Assembly (NCBI GenBank): GCA_028564925.1
Contig: CM053026.1
Coordinates: forward strand, 597,628,161 to 597,692,160
Source: Lithobates sylvaticus
Lineage: Eukaryota > Chordata > Amphibia > Anura > Ranidae
DNA length: 64,000 nucleotides
Direction: 5' to 3'
Of this stretch, positions 43,915 through 54,136 are shown piece after piece; positions within the stretch are counted from its first letter, which is position 1; the number at the start of each line of letters is the position of its first letter. The notes beneath the pieces are model-generated. The model had not been told where the DNA came from. It worked only from the letters and a program-made list of their open reading frames with translations, and did no database searches. Made by a program: the position numbers and the translations under genes.

Positions 43915-45032
43915 GGAAGATGTGAGAAAACATTGCAGGATTTAATGTAGAGATCACGCTCCTTGTACCTTGTACTCCGGATCCGGCTAGGGTCCCAGGG
44001 CCCAACACTGAGTATGCATCCTCACCCATCTTAAAACTGAACAGTACTGTCAATAGATACAAAAAGAATGTACATATAAACTTGGGGGCTGCAACCGCAG
44101 TCCAACTGTAATAATTCCCCCCCCCCCCCACCCCACCCACCCCCCGAACTCGGGGGAAGGTCTCCATTCCCAAACAAATGTTGGCTCAAAGCCTAACTTG
44201 GGGGCAATGTGCAAGAGGTGTCAACCTCCTACTGTAGCTGCGCTGTGGGGCAAAGTGCTCGCTCCACAGAACAGAAGGATTCATTGGTACATATCACCCG
44301 GGTCCCCGGGGGCACACACTTCAAAACATTAGGACATACAGTGAGAGAGTACTTAACAACATCCCAGACACTATAGTCTCATGACCTCCCTTTTGGCACA
44401 GCTAGAGTGCCTGCGGATTAACTCCCCCCAAAAGACAGCTCCGTTGGAGGAACATTAGAAAGAGCCAGCAGTAGTCCCGATCATGTGAAGAGTTATTGAG
44501 GATATACCCATGCCCCCAACCCCCCCCCCCAAGGTACCGGGTTCCCGCGGGGTCGCCCCCCGTGAGCAGGTGCAGGCAGAGGGAAAAGTTTCGCCAAGAG
44601 TGTCTAGATCCTGGAGTAACAAAACCGGGAACCGGAGGGGGAGTGTAGCTCACTCCAGGTTGTCCAGCCAGGAGCAGGTTCAGTAAATCCCCCCGGCTCT
44701 GCAAGGCAGGGAGGAGAAGTGGGGAACGTGTACGGCCGGTCCATAAGTCTCTTCGGGGGGGGGGGGGGGGACCGAAACAGAGCCAGGGTTCAGAGTGCTA
44801 GAGCTACCCCCCGCCTGGGTCCGTAGGAGCCACCAGCAGCATGCTCAACCATCCATGAGGTGGGGGGAGGGGGACCAGCTGCTACAAGCCCGGGAAGTCA
44901 GTAAACGGGAGCCGTCACTCCAACTAGAGTCCAGGAGCTAATATCCATGTCATAGGGGGCAAAGTGTGGGGATCTGCTGCATAGGTTGGCCATGTACTTT
45001 GGTCTGGGGTTGTCAGCATACCTGATGTAAGG
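43915..45032 (-). other. L1 inter-ORF spacer, 1.1 kb
   Basis: No open frame of note on the sense strand links ORF1 and ORF2. It contains several long C/G runs (44108-44121, 44521-44530, 44756-44770). Such a long spacer is unusual: mammalian L1 has well under 100 bases here. Confidence 0.7.
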
Positions 45033-45906
45033 TTAGCGGGGGAGAGCTTCTGCCCATGCTGCCGCTTCCCTGGGTGAGGTAAAGAATTGTATCTTCTCTC
45101 CGTCTTGAACCCTCAGGCGGGCGGGGAAGAGCATGCTGTATTTGACCCCCTTTTGGCGTAGCAGGCTCCTGACTTGATCAAAGGATTTTCTCTGGCGCTG
45201 TGTCTCCACAGAATAGTCCGGAAATATTAGCAGCCTGGTATTTTCAAATTTCAGTTCTCCTTGCTGTCTTGCCGCCCGGAGGACTGTGTCGCGGTCACGG
45301 TAATGAAGCAGTTTAAATATGAACGTACGCGGTGGAGTTCCCTGGGGACCCCATGCTTGTCGGCATCCTATGTGTTCTCTCGATAGTAAAGTGCGGGGAA
45401 AACCGGGCTTCAGGGAGCAGGGTTGGTAGGAGCGGCTCCATGAATTCCACCGGGTTGTTGCCCTCTGCCCCCTCCGGAAGGCCGAGAACCCGCAGGTTGT
45501 TGCGCCTGTTCCGGTTCTCGGCATCTTTCGCCCTTGATTCCAGGTGTTTTACCCTAATCTTCAGGGCCTGGATGTCCCCATGGTGATCCCGCTGTGTGTC
45601 CTCCACCTCCGACACCCGCCTCTCCGCCTCCGTCACGCGGTCGCGGAATTTGTCCATGTCCCTCCGTATGAGGGCCGTCTCGATCTGGACATGATCGATC
45701 TTGGTGGTTAGTGTGTTTTGGCAGGTCGAGATCGCCAGCATTAGGGCGTCAAAGGCCGCGGTGCCGGTCTGTATTGCGCCGTCCGGCGGGGAGGCCGTCT
45801 GGGTCTCCATGTGTTGGGGAGCCTGGGAGGTAGGCCGCGTCACGGGTCGGGTACTCACAGTCGGCTTGCCGGTCCTTTTCTGGCCGTACTTCTTCCCCAC
45901 TGGCAT
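45033..45906 (-). pseudogene. L1-type ORF1 protein with one frameshift
   Basis: From MPVGKKYGQKRTGK at 45906: a basic amino end, a coiled coil (RDRVTEAERRVSEVEDTQRD, LESRAKDAENR), then the RRM start RRNNLRVLGLPEGAEG. Near 45340-45350, in GGGGTCCCCAGGG, the frame shifts; the carboxyl domain (TPPRTFIFKLLHYRDRD ... EAAAWAEALPR) continues in the next frame to 45033. ORF1p normally forms trimers that coat L1 RNA. One indel near a base run separates this from an intact gene, or it is a sequencing error. Confidence 0.85.
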
Positions 45907-46053
45907 CGCCCGCTGTCTCCGCTTCCGCTGCTGATGGGTATCCCCTCAATATTGGGTCTGATGTACCCGGATTAAGGCAGGATGGTGAGTCGGAGCCGGG
46001 AGCTCTGCTAACACGCGTCTGCTCCCATCGCCATCTTGGACACGCCCCCCCCC
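45907..46053 (-). promoter_or_regulatory. L1 5' UTR/promoter with YY1-like site
   Basis: CAAGATGGCG lies at 46038-46029 on the sense strand, about 15-25 bases from the 5' end. In human L1 a YY1 site of the same core (CAAGATGGC) sits at the same distance and fixes the transcription start. The G-run at the very 5' end is likewise shared. Confidence 0.65.
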
Positions 46054-46897
46054 ACATTTTCTGGAATTTACACCGCTTTTAATTTATGACTGCCTATTTC
46101 ATTTCTTGAGGTGCTAAAATGGCAGAGAAGTACAAAACCCCCCCCCAAATGACCCCATTTTGGAAAGTAGACACCCCAAGCTATTTGCTTAGAGGCATGT
46201 TGAGCCCATTGAATATTTTTTTTTTTTAGTCCCAAGTGATTGAATAAAGACAAAAATAAAAAAGATTTTTTTTTTTTCAAAAAGTTGTCACTAAATGATA
46301 TATTGCTCACACATGCCATAGTTATATGTGGAATTGCACCCCAAAATACATTTTGCTGCTTCTCCTGAGTATGGGGATACCACATGTGTGGGACTTTTTG
46401 GGAGCCTAGCCGCGTACGGGGCCCCGAAACCCAAGCACCGCCTTCAGGATTTCTAAGGGTGCAAATATTTGATTTCACTCCTCACTACCTATCACCGTTT
46501 CGAAGGCCATAAAATGCCAAAATAGCACAAAAATGAAAACATGAAAACATATTTTTTTTTTTGCAAGAAAATTACGTTGAACCCCCAAACACTATATATA
46601 TTGTTAAAGCAAAGGCCCTACAGATTAAAATGGTGGGTGTTTGCATTTTTTTTTCCACACAGTATTTGCGCAGCGATTTTTCAAACGCATTTTTTGTGGA
46701 AAAAATACACTTTTTTTTATTTAATGCACTAAAACACACTATATTGCTCAAATTTTTGATGAAATAAAAAATATGATCTTAGGCCGAGTACATGGATACC
46801 AAACACGACATGCTTTAAAATTGCGCACAAACACGCAGTGGCGACAAACTACATACATTCTGTTGACGTATATGTACATGGGGCGGTCGGGAAGTGG
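46054..46897. mobile_element. TTAA-1 element, right part
   Basis: Ends GGGCGGTCGGGAAGTGG then TTAA (46898-46901). The left part is absent where the LINE begins. This copy has an interior (ACCCCATTTTGGAAAGTAGAC, TTTTTCAAACGCA) different from the short copies, so it is a longer subfamily. Confidence 0.75.
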
Positions 46898-46901
46898 TTA
46901 A

Positions 46902-47160
46902 CAGATAGGAAGTGATGGGAACTCTTCTATAGCAACACAGACAGAAATAAATATGTAGAGTAAAGGAAGTCTACACAAATTAAGAACAATCGTTCGGTTT
47001 TACTCGATATTTCACAGCAAGTCTGAACTGAGTAAAGAAATAATGTACGAAAATTCTCTTACGACAAAAGCTTTTTTTTTAGTTGTTTATTGTTTCTGAT
47101 CATGCGCAGTCTTTCGTATCTGATTTGTCTTGTACGAAAATCGTACAAAAATGGTACACA
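46902..47160. other. No gene seen
   Basis: Nothing recognisable. Confidence 0.6.
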
Positions 47161-47164
47161 TTAA

Positions 47165-48060
47165 CCACTTAAGAACCGGAAGATTTTCCCCCTTAATGAC
47201 CAGGCCCTTTTTTGCGATACGGCACTGCGTCACTTTAACTGACAATTGCGCGGTCGTGCAACGCTGTACCCAAGCAAAATTGATGTCCTTTTTTCCTACT
47301 TCCCACTTCTTTTGGTGGTATTGGATCACCTCTGCAGTTTTTATTTTTTACGCTATAAACAAAAATAGAGCGACAATTAAAAAAAAAATAACAATATTTT
47401 TTACTTTTTGCTATAATAAATATCCCCAAAAAAGTTTGGGCCAATATGTATTCTTCTACATATATTTGGTAAACAAAATCGCAATAAGTGTATATTGATG
47501 GGTTTGCACAAAAGGTATAGCGTCTACAAAATAGGGGATATATTTATGCCATTTTTATTATACTTTTTTTTTACTAGTAATGGCAGCGATCTACAATTTT
47601 TGCGGGACTGCGACATTGCAGCTGCACAGATAGGACACTTTTTTGGGACCATTGACATTTATACAGCGATCAGAGCTATAAATAGCCACTGATTACTGTA
47701 TAAATGTCACTGACAGGGAATGAGTTAACACAAGGGGGCGACATGTGTTCCCTAGGGAGATGTTTCTAACTGTGGTTAGTGTACTGACTGGAGAAGGAGA
47801 GAGATCGCTGCTCCTGATCACTAGGAACAGCAGATCTCTCTTTAACTCCCTTGTCAGAACGGGGATCTATTTGTTTATATTGACAGATCCCCGTTCTGGC
47901 TCTCTGAGGAGCGATCGTAGGTGGCCGGCGGACATCGGCTCATCGGCTCCAGGGTCACACCGCACGTGCCCCCTATAGCCCTTAAAGCGGCCGCCATACA
48001 GCTACAGCGATTTGCGCAGGGGAGCCAATCGTATAACGACGGCGGCTGGTCGGCAAGTAG
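47165..48060. mobile_element. TTAA-1 element, full copy (inverted)
   Basis: TTAA at 47161-47164 and 48061-48064. Left end CCACTTAAGAACCGG, right end GGCTGGTCGGCAAGTAG. 896 bp. Interior block TTTTGGTGGTATTGGATCACC is the inverse of that at 16990. Confidence 0.88.
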
Positions 48061-48349
48061 TTAAATGAAAATTGTTTCTTCTTTTAACATACGAAAAAAG
48101 TTTTGGAGTTTGTTCCTTCAAACATTTTTATTTGCAAAGTCTAAATCACATGTGGAAAGTTGTGTACATACTATACGAAAATCGAACATTCGTGCCTCGT
48201 ACTGAGTCACAGAAAGTAAGAGAACATTTCTCTATTTAAGGACAGTTTTAAGTTCAGAAAGTATAAGGGATATTAAAAAAAAAATTTTTTGACTAGCTAT
48301 GGTATTTTGTCTTGCAAAAGACTCTCATTTAAATAACTTGCCTGTCTAA

Positions 48350-48752
48350 TGCCCTGTACACACGGTCGGACATTCCGACCACAAAATCTGTCGGATTTTT
48401 TCCAACGGACTTTGGCTGAAACTTGTCTTGCATACACAAGGTCGGACAAAGTTGTCCGAAAATCCGATCGTTCAGAATGAGGTGACGTACACCACATACA
48501 ACGGGACTACGAAGAGGCCAGTAGCCAATAGCTTTCCTCTCCAAATTTATTCTGAGCATGCGTGGCACTTTGTGCGTCAGAATTCTATACACACGATTGG
48601 AAAAAGTCTGATCGGACTTTGTTGTTGGAAAATTTTAGATCCTGCTCCCGTCCGAAAAAAGTCCGCTAGAGCCCACACACAATCGGATTTTCCGACAACA
48701 TAATCCAATCAGACTTTTCCCGTCGGAAAATTCCGACCGTGTGTACAAGGCA
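48350..48752. mobile_element. TWA-B MITE, copy 4
   Basis: Ends TGCCCTGTACACACGGTCGG and CCGACCGTGTGTACAAGGCA; TAA (48347-48349) and TTA (48753-48755). Confidence 0.88.
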
Positions 48753-48755
48753 TTA

Positions 48756-49392
48756 CCCTCTGTCGGGACCTGTGTGTATGACATGAAGCTGTGTTTTTTC
48801 CCATACCCAGTATAAATTACTCAGCAAAGCTACAGGCATTTAAGAATGTTATGGAATGCTGGAGAGACCATCTGCTAAAAATGTCTGTGTCACGTCTAGG
48901 CTTTCTGTCACATCTCCATCACTTGCAACCCCTTTGAAGAACCTGCGACAATTATTTGGCCTGGGATGCCACATATTGCTAAAAGATGGCATTTCAATAT
49001 TTGTATTTGCCATTATGCTATGAGTATCAGAGGACTCTATGAAAGTCAGATTAGCCTTTCCTACAAAAATCTTGGTAAGCCAATAACAACCATATAGATA
49101 CATGTATTCGGTAAAATATATATATTTTTGACAATCTGGAGGGCAATGGTGTAGGGAAGAAATGCACATTTTGTTTAGAATTAAAGTGTATCTACACCCC
49201 CAAAAAAGATAATTGCAGTTTGCTAGACTTTTGATGTGGTGGCTGACTGTATTAAAGAATAAGGAATCTAAAAACCAAAAACCTACATACATACCTATTT
49301 GCTGCAGCATTAGCCTCTAAGCCTGAGAACTGAGCGATCACATGACTGCTCATCACTCGGTTCTCGGTCCATACTGAGCTGAGAGCAGTGAC
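48756..49392. other. No gene seen
   Basis: A 153-codon minus-strand open frame at 49310-48849 has no domain that I recognise, low complexity in places and no supporting context. I leave it uncalled; it is the only long frame outside repeats in this half of the window. Confidence 0.45.
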
Positions 49393-49414
49393 TGTAAAGC
49401 CGGGTACACACTAA

Positions 49415-49831
49415 TGCCCCGTACACACGGTCGGAAATTCCAACCACATAATCCGTCGGATGTTTTCCGACGGATTTTGTCCGACACTGGTGTTGCATAC
49501 ACACGGTCGGACAAAGTTGTCGGAAAATCAGATCATTCTAAACGTGGTGACGTTCGTTGCCTACGACGGGACTACGTAGAGGCTAGTAGCCAATAGCTTT
49601 GGTCTTGTAATGTGATCTGAGCATGCTTTGTCCATCGGAATTCGCTACACACGATCAGAAAAAGTCCGATAGGACTTTGTTGACGGAAAATTTGAGAGCA
49701 GGATCTCAAACTTTTTCCGTCGGAAATTCCGACGGAAAAAGTTTGATGGAGCCCACACACGGTCGGAATTTCCGACAACATGGTCCGATAGGACATTTTC
49801 CGTTGGAAAATCCGACCATGTGTACGGGGCA
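49415..49831. mobile_element. TWA-B MITE, copy 5
   Basis: Ends TGCCCCGTACACACGGTCGG and CCGACCATGTGTACGGGGCA; TAA (49412-49414) and TTA (49832-49834). It may sit inside a TTACACAC-type repeat whose ends would be AGCCGGGTACACAC (49398) and the segment to about 50030. Confidence 0.9.
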
Positions 49832-49834
49832 TTA

Positions 49835-50424
49835 CAGTTTTTTTTTTTTTTTTTTTTATTTTTTTTTACGAAAAATAACTGAAAGCTCCGGTTGGAGGCG
49901 TTGTTCTAATTGGCTGAGAGCTGATTCCGGCTGCTGGTTTTCCTCTGACTGATATACACACAGGCTGAATATTAGCTGGTTTTGATTGAACCGGCCGATG
50001 CCTCCTGACATTTGGCCCATATGTAATGGGCATTCGTCACCGCCACTCTGCAATGCCCCTCCAGCACACACTGGAGCGCCAGGCTGTGGAGGGGGCAGCA
50101 GTGGCTGGCTCAACATGCTGGGAGGCTGAGCCAGCTGCCTGTAAGACATCTGGATGGATCCCAACATTTATGTCAGGATTCCTCCAGAGTCTAAAGAAAG
50201 TCTGTGATGTCTTCAGGGTCTTTGATATTGGGTCATAGGAGAACACTTTTAAAAAATTTTATTTTTCAGGCTAAAAACTAGCAAGTTCAGAAAAAACCTT
50301 GCTGGAAATGCAGTTTCCTTGTTGCTTCCTTTTAATGGAAAAGACAGCATAATATTAGGTAAGGTCATGTTCTAATTATTCACACATGTTTTCCATGACA
50401 TTATACAGTATCTACGGAAAATAA
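49835..50424. other. TTACACAC-type repeat remains, then nothing recognisable
   Basis: To about 50030: TACGAAAAATAACTGAAAGC, CTGATATACACACAGGCTG and TGAACCGGCCGATGCC resemble the repeat at 5151 in inverse. After that no feature is seen. Confidence 0.45.
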
Positions 50425-50551
50425 GTGTCAGATAACATGAATCACCAACCTTACAAAACCCAGGAGAAGCAGCACGCTAATGAGCTCACCGCTCTTTCAC
50501 TCTGCCCTCTCCTTCATTCAGCATGCTACTACTTGCACTGCAACACATCTG

Positions 50552-50702
50552 ATTGGCTCCTTCTGCTGTGTTTCCCACCCCCCTCTGAGCTCTGCTATAC
50601 CGACTGTACAATAGGGTGCAAGAGGCTGATACCAAATCAAATTCAGTTAATTAAAGAGCTGCATTATTTTGTGTTGTTTATATCTGCCTGAGTGTATATA
50701 AG
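50552..50702 (+). promoter_or_regulatory. Possible promoter: inverted CCAAT and TATA box
   Basis: ATTGG at 50552-50556 and TATATAAG at 50695-50702. A start about 30 bases downstream would lie near 50730. The CCAAT-TATA distance of about 140 is longer than usual. Confidence 0.4.
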
Positions 50703-50836
50703 CTGAGGTGATATGCCACTGGGGGGAAGTTGTTGGCTGAGTGAAGTGAGGAATGGAATACTAGGCAGCAGCAGGAGGGCACTACCATCTGGGGGGGTGT
50801 ACCGATCGCAGGAGAAGGCCCAGGGAGAACTGTGAA

Positions 50837-51465
50837 TGAACTTTGCCTCTACACGGTCATTGGCAATGTCTTTATCACCACACGGTTGGTGGGAAAGAAC
50901 TCCTGGAGCAGAGGGGCAGATGAAGCTGTCTGAACGTATGGTCCGGTCAAGTTCCTCATCAAGGACTCGGGGCAGTGGAAAGTCAGTGAATGTTACCACA
51001 GTGAAGGGCTGGATGTGCCAGGAAGTCTGTGAGGGAACTTTGCTTCTACACGGTCATTAGCAAAGTCTTCATCATTTACACGGTAAATGATGAGGAGTCC
51101 TGGATCAGAGAAGAGACTGTGGGGATCTGTGTCAAATTGATGTGGCCTGAGGGCACAGGATTTGCAAGTTGGGGTGGCTGGGAACAGTAGTCCACCATCC
51201 AAAGAAATGCTGTTAAACTACTAGGCCTCTGAGGAGAGGTGCTGCAGGCCTCAGGCCTAGTAGCAGCGAGCAACCAGAGCCTGTTTAGGGGCTTATTCAG
51301 AGTGGGTTCTTATTGCTCAAAAGAAGAAGATGCGACATTACTTTACCTCAGTATTAACAAGTTTGTGCAGGAGGAAACAAGTTTGTGCAGGAGGAGAAGG
51401 AGTTCTAAGACCATCACTTTTACACGGTCAAGAGTGATGTCCTCATCCTTTACACGGAAATGGGT
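50837..51465 (+). other. Three tandem double-hairpin modules with ACACGG loops
   Basis: First hairpins: 50840-50869 (stem ACTTTGCC with GGCAATGT, one mismatch), 51037-51066 (ACTTTGCT with AGCAAAGT, perfect) and 51412-51439 (CATCACT with AGTGATG, perfect). Each has a 14-nt loop: TCTACACGGTCATT twice and TTTACACGGTCAAG. A second hairpin follows each: 50876-50891 (CACCA/TGGTG), 51067-51095 (TCATCATTTAC/GTAAATGATGA) and about 51444-51465 (imperfect). The two ACACGG words are 29, 30 and 30 nt apart. Different stems that still pair around a constant loop point to RNA structure. Confidence 0.7.
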
Positions 51466-51480
51466 TAGTTTAGAGTAGAA

Positions 51481-51960
51481 GGAGGTTAGGTAGGTAGTAG
51501 AGTAGTTAGTAGAGTTGTAAGGTAAGGTAGTATGAGAAGTTACGTAAGTTCAGAGTAGAGAGTTAAAGTTTTGTAGTTAGTGTTAAGTTTAGAAGTTAGT
51601 GTGTAGTAGAGAGTTGGTAAGTTGAGTTCAAAGTTAAGAGTGTAAGAGTTAGTAGTTAGAGGAGTTAGAGTAAGTTTAGTTTTAGTAGTAGTAAGAGTTT
51701 AAGTTAAATGCAGTTTGTAGTAGTCAGAGTAGTTGAGTTAAGTAGAGTGCAGTTAAGTTTAGAGAGTCGTTATGTTGAGTGTAGTTAGTTAGAGTTGAAG
51801 AGTAGAGTAGGTTATAGTATGGAGCAGAAGTTGGTAGTTAGTAGTTAGTTAGAAGAAGTAGTTAGAAGTCGAGTTAAAGGTTTAGGAGTCTAGAGAGTTG
51901 AGTAGATTGAGTTAGTAGAGTTAGAGCAAGTTTCAGAGTTACAGTTAGTAGTCAGTGGGG
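51481..51960 (+). repeat. Cytosine-poor GTTAG/GTAGT tract
   Basis: By my count only 14 C in 480 bases. The tract is made of GTTAGT, GTAGT, GTTTAGT and AGAGTT words without a fixed period. Stops occur in all plus frames. Words of the form GU(1-3)AGU are the known binding preference of Musashi proteins; this is an observation on sequence only. Confidence 0.8.
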
Positions 51961-52174
51961 GATTCTTGGAAGTAATAGTCTGCGGGAGTTAAGCAGAGGA
52001 GGAGCAACAGTCTGCATGGAGATTCAGGAGGAGATTCATATTCAGTATAAATGCACATCCAATCTTCTGGCTCTAACTATGTGCTGTTGTGCCTAATCTT
52101 AAAATATGATGGCAATTAAGGATTCTATGGGCATCCCATATCCCTATTCCCTATCCAAGTTGTACCCCCCCCCC

Positions 52175-52180
52175 AATAAA
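52175..52180 (+). terminator. AATAAA polyadenylation signal candidate
   Basis: AATAAA preceded by a C-run and followed by A-rich sequence. It is the first AATAAA downstream of the TATA box on the plus strand. Confidence 0.35.
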
Positions 52181-52319
52181 ACAACAAAAACAAAACCAGC
52201 AAAATACTGTTCATTGTCTCTGCAAGTGATGTATGAAGTCTGGCAGCGGGGTGAATTGGTGGATTGTTTGTTACTAGCAGCAACTACATCGCTGCATATA
52301 AAATATTGTTTTTTTTTTT

Positions 52320-53228
52320 TGTTTTTTGTTTTTTAAATTGGCGGTGCACAAAAAATAAAAACCCAGTGGTGATCAAATACCACCAAAACAAAGCTCTATT
52401 TGTAGGAAAAAAATGACATACCGTATTTATCGGCGTATAACACGCACCCCAAGTTTAGGAGGGCATTTTAAGGAAAAAAAGTTTTAGGAGGGAAGTTTAG
52501 GGAAAAAAAAAAACGTACATTTAAGCGTCATTTGCAGCTTGCCCAGCGTCATTTGCAGCCTGCCCAGCGTCATTTGCAGCTTGCCCAGCGTCATTTGCAG
52601 CCTTGCCCAATGTCATTTGCAGCTTGCCCAGTGTCATTGCAGCTTGCCCAGCGTCATTGTAGCCTTGCCCAGCGTCATTTGCAGCCTTGCCCAGTGTCAT
52701 TGTAGCTTGCCAGCGTCATTTTCAGTCTTGTCCGGGTTTAAATTTCCCGCCGCTGAGACGCTCTGTCGCGTGTGCGCCGCCGAAAAAGACCGAAGCGCGG
52801 CCGAAAAAGACCGAAGCGCCCCCGGAAAAAGCCGAGCCGACTGTTCGGCTCCGCTCGCGGTCCCGCCTCCCTGCTGTTTCCGGAGCGAGCACAGGGAGGC
52901 GGGACTACGAGCAGAGCCGAACAGTCGGCTCTGTCTTTTCTGGAGCCGCTTCGGTTTTTTTCGGCCGCGATTTGGTCTTTTTCGTCAGTGCTCGCTATTT
53001 TTCGGCGGCGCTTGCCATTTTTGACACTTTTTTTGGGGTATCGGTGTATAACACGCACCCACGACTTTCCCCCGATTTTAAGGGGGAAAAGGTGCGTGTT
53101 ATACGCCGATAAATACGGTAAATGTAATTTATGTACAGCGTTGCATTGATAGTTAAAGTAACACAGTGCCATATAGCATAAAATGGCCTGTTCATGAAGG
53201 AAGGTTAAATCTTCCACGGGTCAAGTGG
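52320..53228. mobile_element. TTAA-1 element, partial, with nested element
   Basis: CAAAAAATAAAAACCCAGTG and ACCACCAAAACAAAGCTC match the family. Right end GGGTCAAGTGG followed by ATAA. The left end is not clear. Interrupted at 52421-53118. Confidence 0.7.
52421..53118. mobile_element. MITE ending CCGTATTTATCGGCGTATAA
   Basis: TA at 52419-52420 and 53119-53120. Perfect inverted ends CCGTATTTATCGGCGTATAA (longer match continues as CACGCACC). The interior has a minisatellite of CAGCGTCATTTGCAGCTTGC units (52529-52735) and a large GC-rich hairpin built on GAAAAAGACCGAAGCG and CCCGCCTCCCTG / CAGGGAGGCGGG. Confidence 0.88.
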
Positions 53229-54133
53229 ATAAGTACCTGTAATAAATAAATAAATAAATGAATAGAAAAATACATATTGCAGACAGTCAGGTGGGCTGCG
53301 ATAGAGATACCCTGGCACGTCTAAATATGTCATTGCTGGTAAAGGGCAAATATTCTGATATGCACAGTTTAGAGGATGGACATTTTTGGGGGAGGAAGGA
53401 TAATAGATCTCATTGTTTGTATCTAAAGTTCCAGATTCTGCTAGATGAGCCTTCCAGAAGATTATACAGTGACAAGGTTCTTGGGAATAAAACATTGAAT
53501 ACAAGCAAACCCGTCATGTAATTGCTTTAAGCCATGTTATGTATAGATATACCATGAGTAGAACCTTTCATTTGATGTTTATCTCATGTTTACTTCCAGC
53601 AAGTCATGCTTTACCCCTCTGTTAGTCCTTGAGAATGTTCACACACTCTGTTCAGTATGAGTGACCTCTATACCACCCTTTATATTTTTGACCCCACATT
53701 GGTCACTGACAGTGGGTTGACTTTTGGCCTTTGGATCCATGCTGTCTCTTTGTCCTCCACATCATCTCCTTATCAGTTATTCTTTTTGTTATAGTACTGT
53801 AGCTTGTTGATTCATTCTTCCTTAGTGTCCTTTGACTTTTTAACATTCTGGCAAACTTAAATGCCATTTGGGTATTCATTTTTTGTAAAAACTTTACTTT
53901 TCGTGGCTTTATTGTACATAGTGTTCAGCTATTTATCTTGGATTATTGGATAGATTTTGATGTGGGAACTTGTTCTGTTCTTCCATCTTTCAGCATGTTC
54001 TTTTCTATTCCAATTGTTTAAATGGTTTAGTATGGTCTTGTTAACTAAATAGTTTGTTATACACATTTTACATTGTATCTCTTAAGATGCATGCGTTAAT
54101 TTATTAAAACACAAAAATCGGAGAAAAAAACAG
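53229..54133. other. No gene seen
   Basis: Unique-looking AT-rich DNA of 0.9 kb. Confidence 0.55.
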
Positions 54134-54136
54134 TAA

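Larger units (their letters stand above)
39786..46053 (-). mobile_element. L1-type LINE, nearly full length
   Basis: Read on the minus strand: 5' end at about 46053 with GGGGGGGG-CGTGTCCAAGATGG, short 5' UTR, ORF1 (45906-45033), a spacer of 1.1 kb, ORF2 (43914-40195), a G/C-run-rich 3' UTR, AATAAA signals at 39823-39818 and 39818-39813 and an A-rich tail near 39800-39789. About 6.27 kb, the normal L1 size. The right flank is the inside of a TTAA-1 element; I see no certain target duplication. Preservation suggests recent activity. Confidence 0.9.
50425..52200 (+). other. Putative compact non-coding transcription unit
   Basis: Upstream ATTGG (inverted CCAAT, 50552-50556), TATATAAG (50695-50702), then three double-hairpin modules (50837-51465), a C-poor tract (51481-51960) and AATAAA (52175-52180). 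No frame over 111 codons and none with coding character. The order fits a TATA-driven RNA of about 1.45 kb. An LTR-type element leader is an alternative: long terminal repeats also carry CCAAT, TATA and AATAAA, but I see no second copy and no TG...CA ends. Not recognised. Confidence 0.4.

Noticed and set aside
45033-45906. Host coiled-coil protein
   Set aside because: Position upstream of L1 ORF2, the RRNNLRVLGLPEG motif and the trailing carboxyl domain identify it as L1 ORF1.
52539-53149. Overlapping plus-strand frames of 125-161 codons, CSLPSVI repeats and arginine-rich stretches
   Set aside because: Produced by the CAGCGTCATTTGC minisatellite and the GC-rich hairpin of a MITE.
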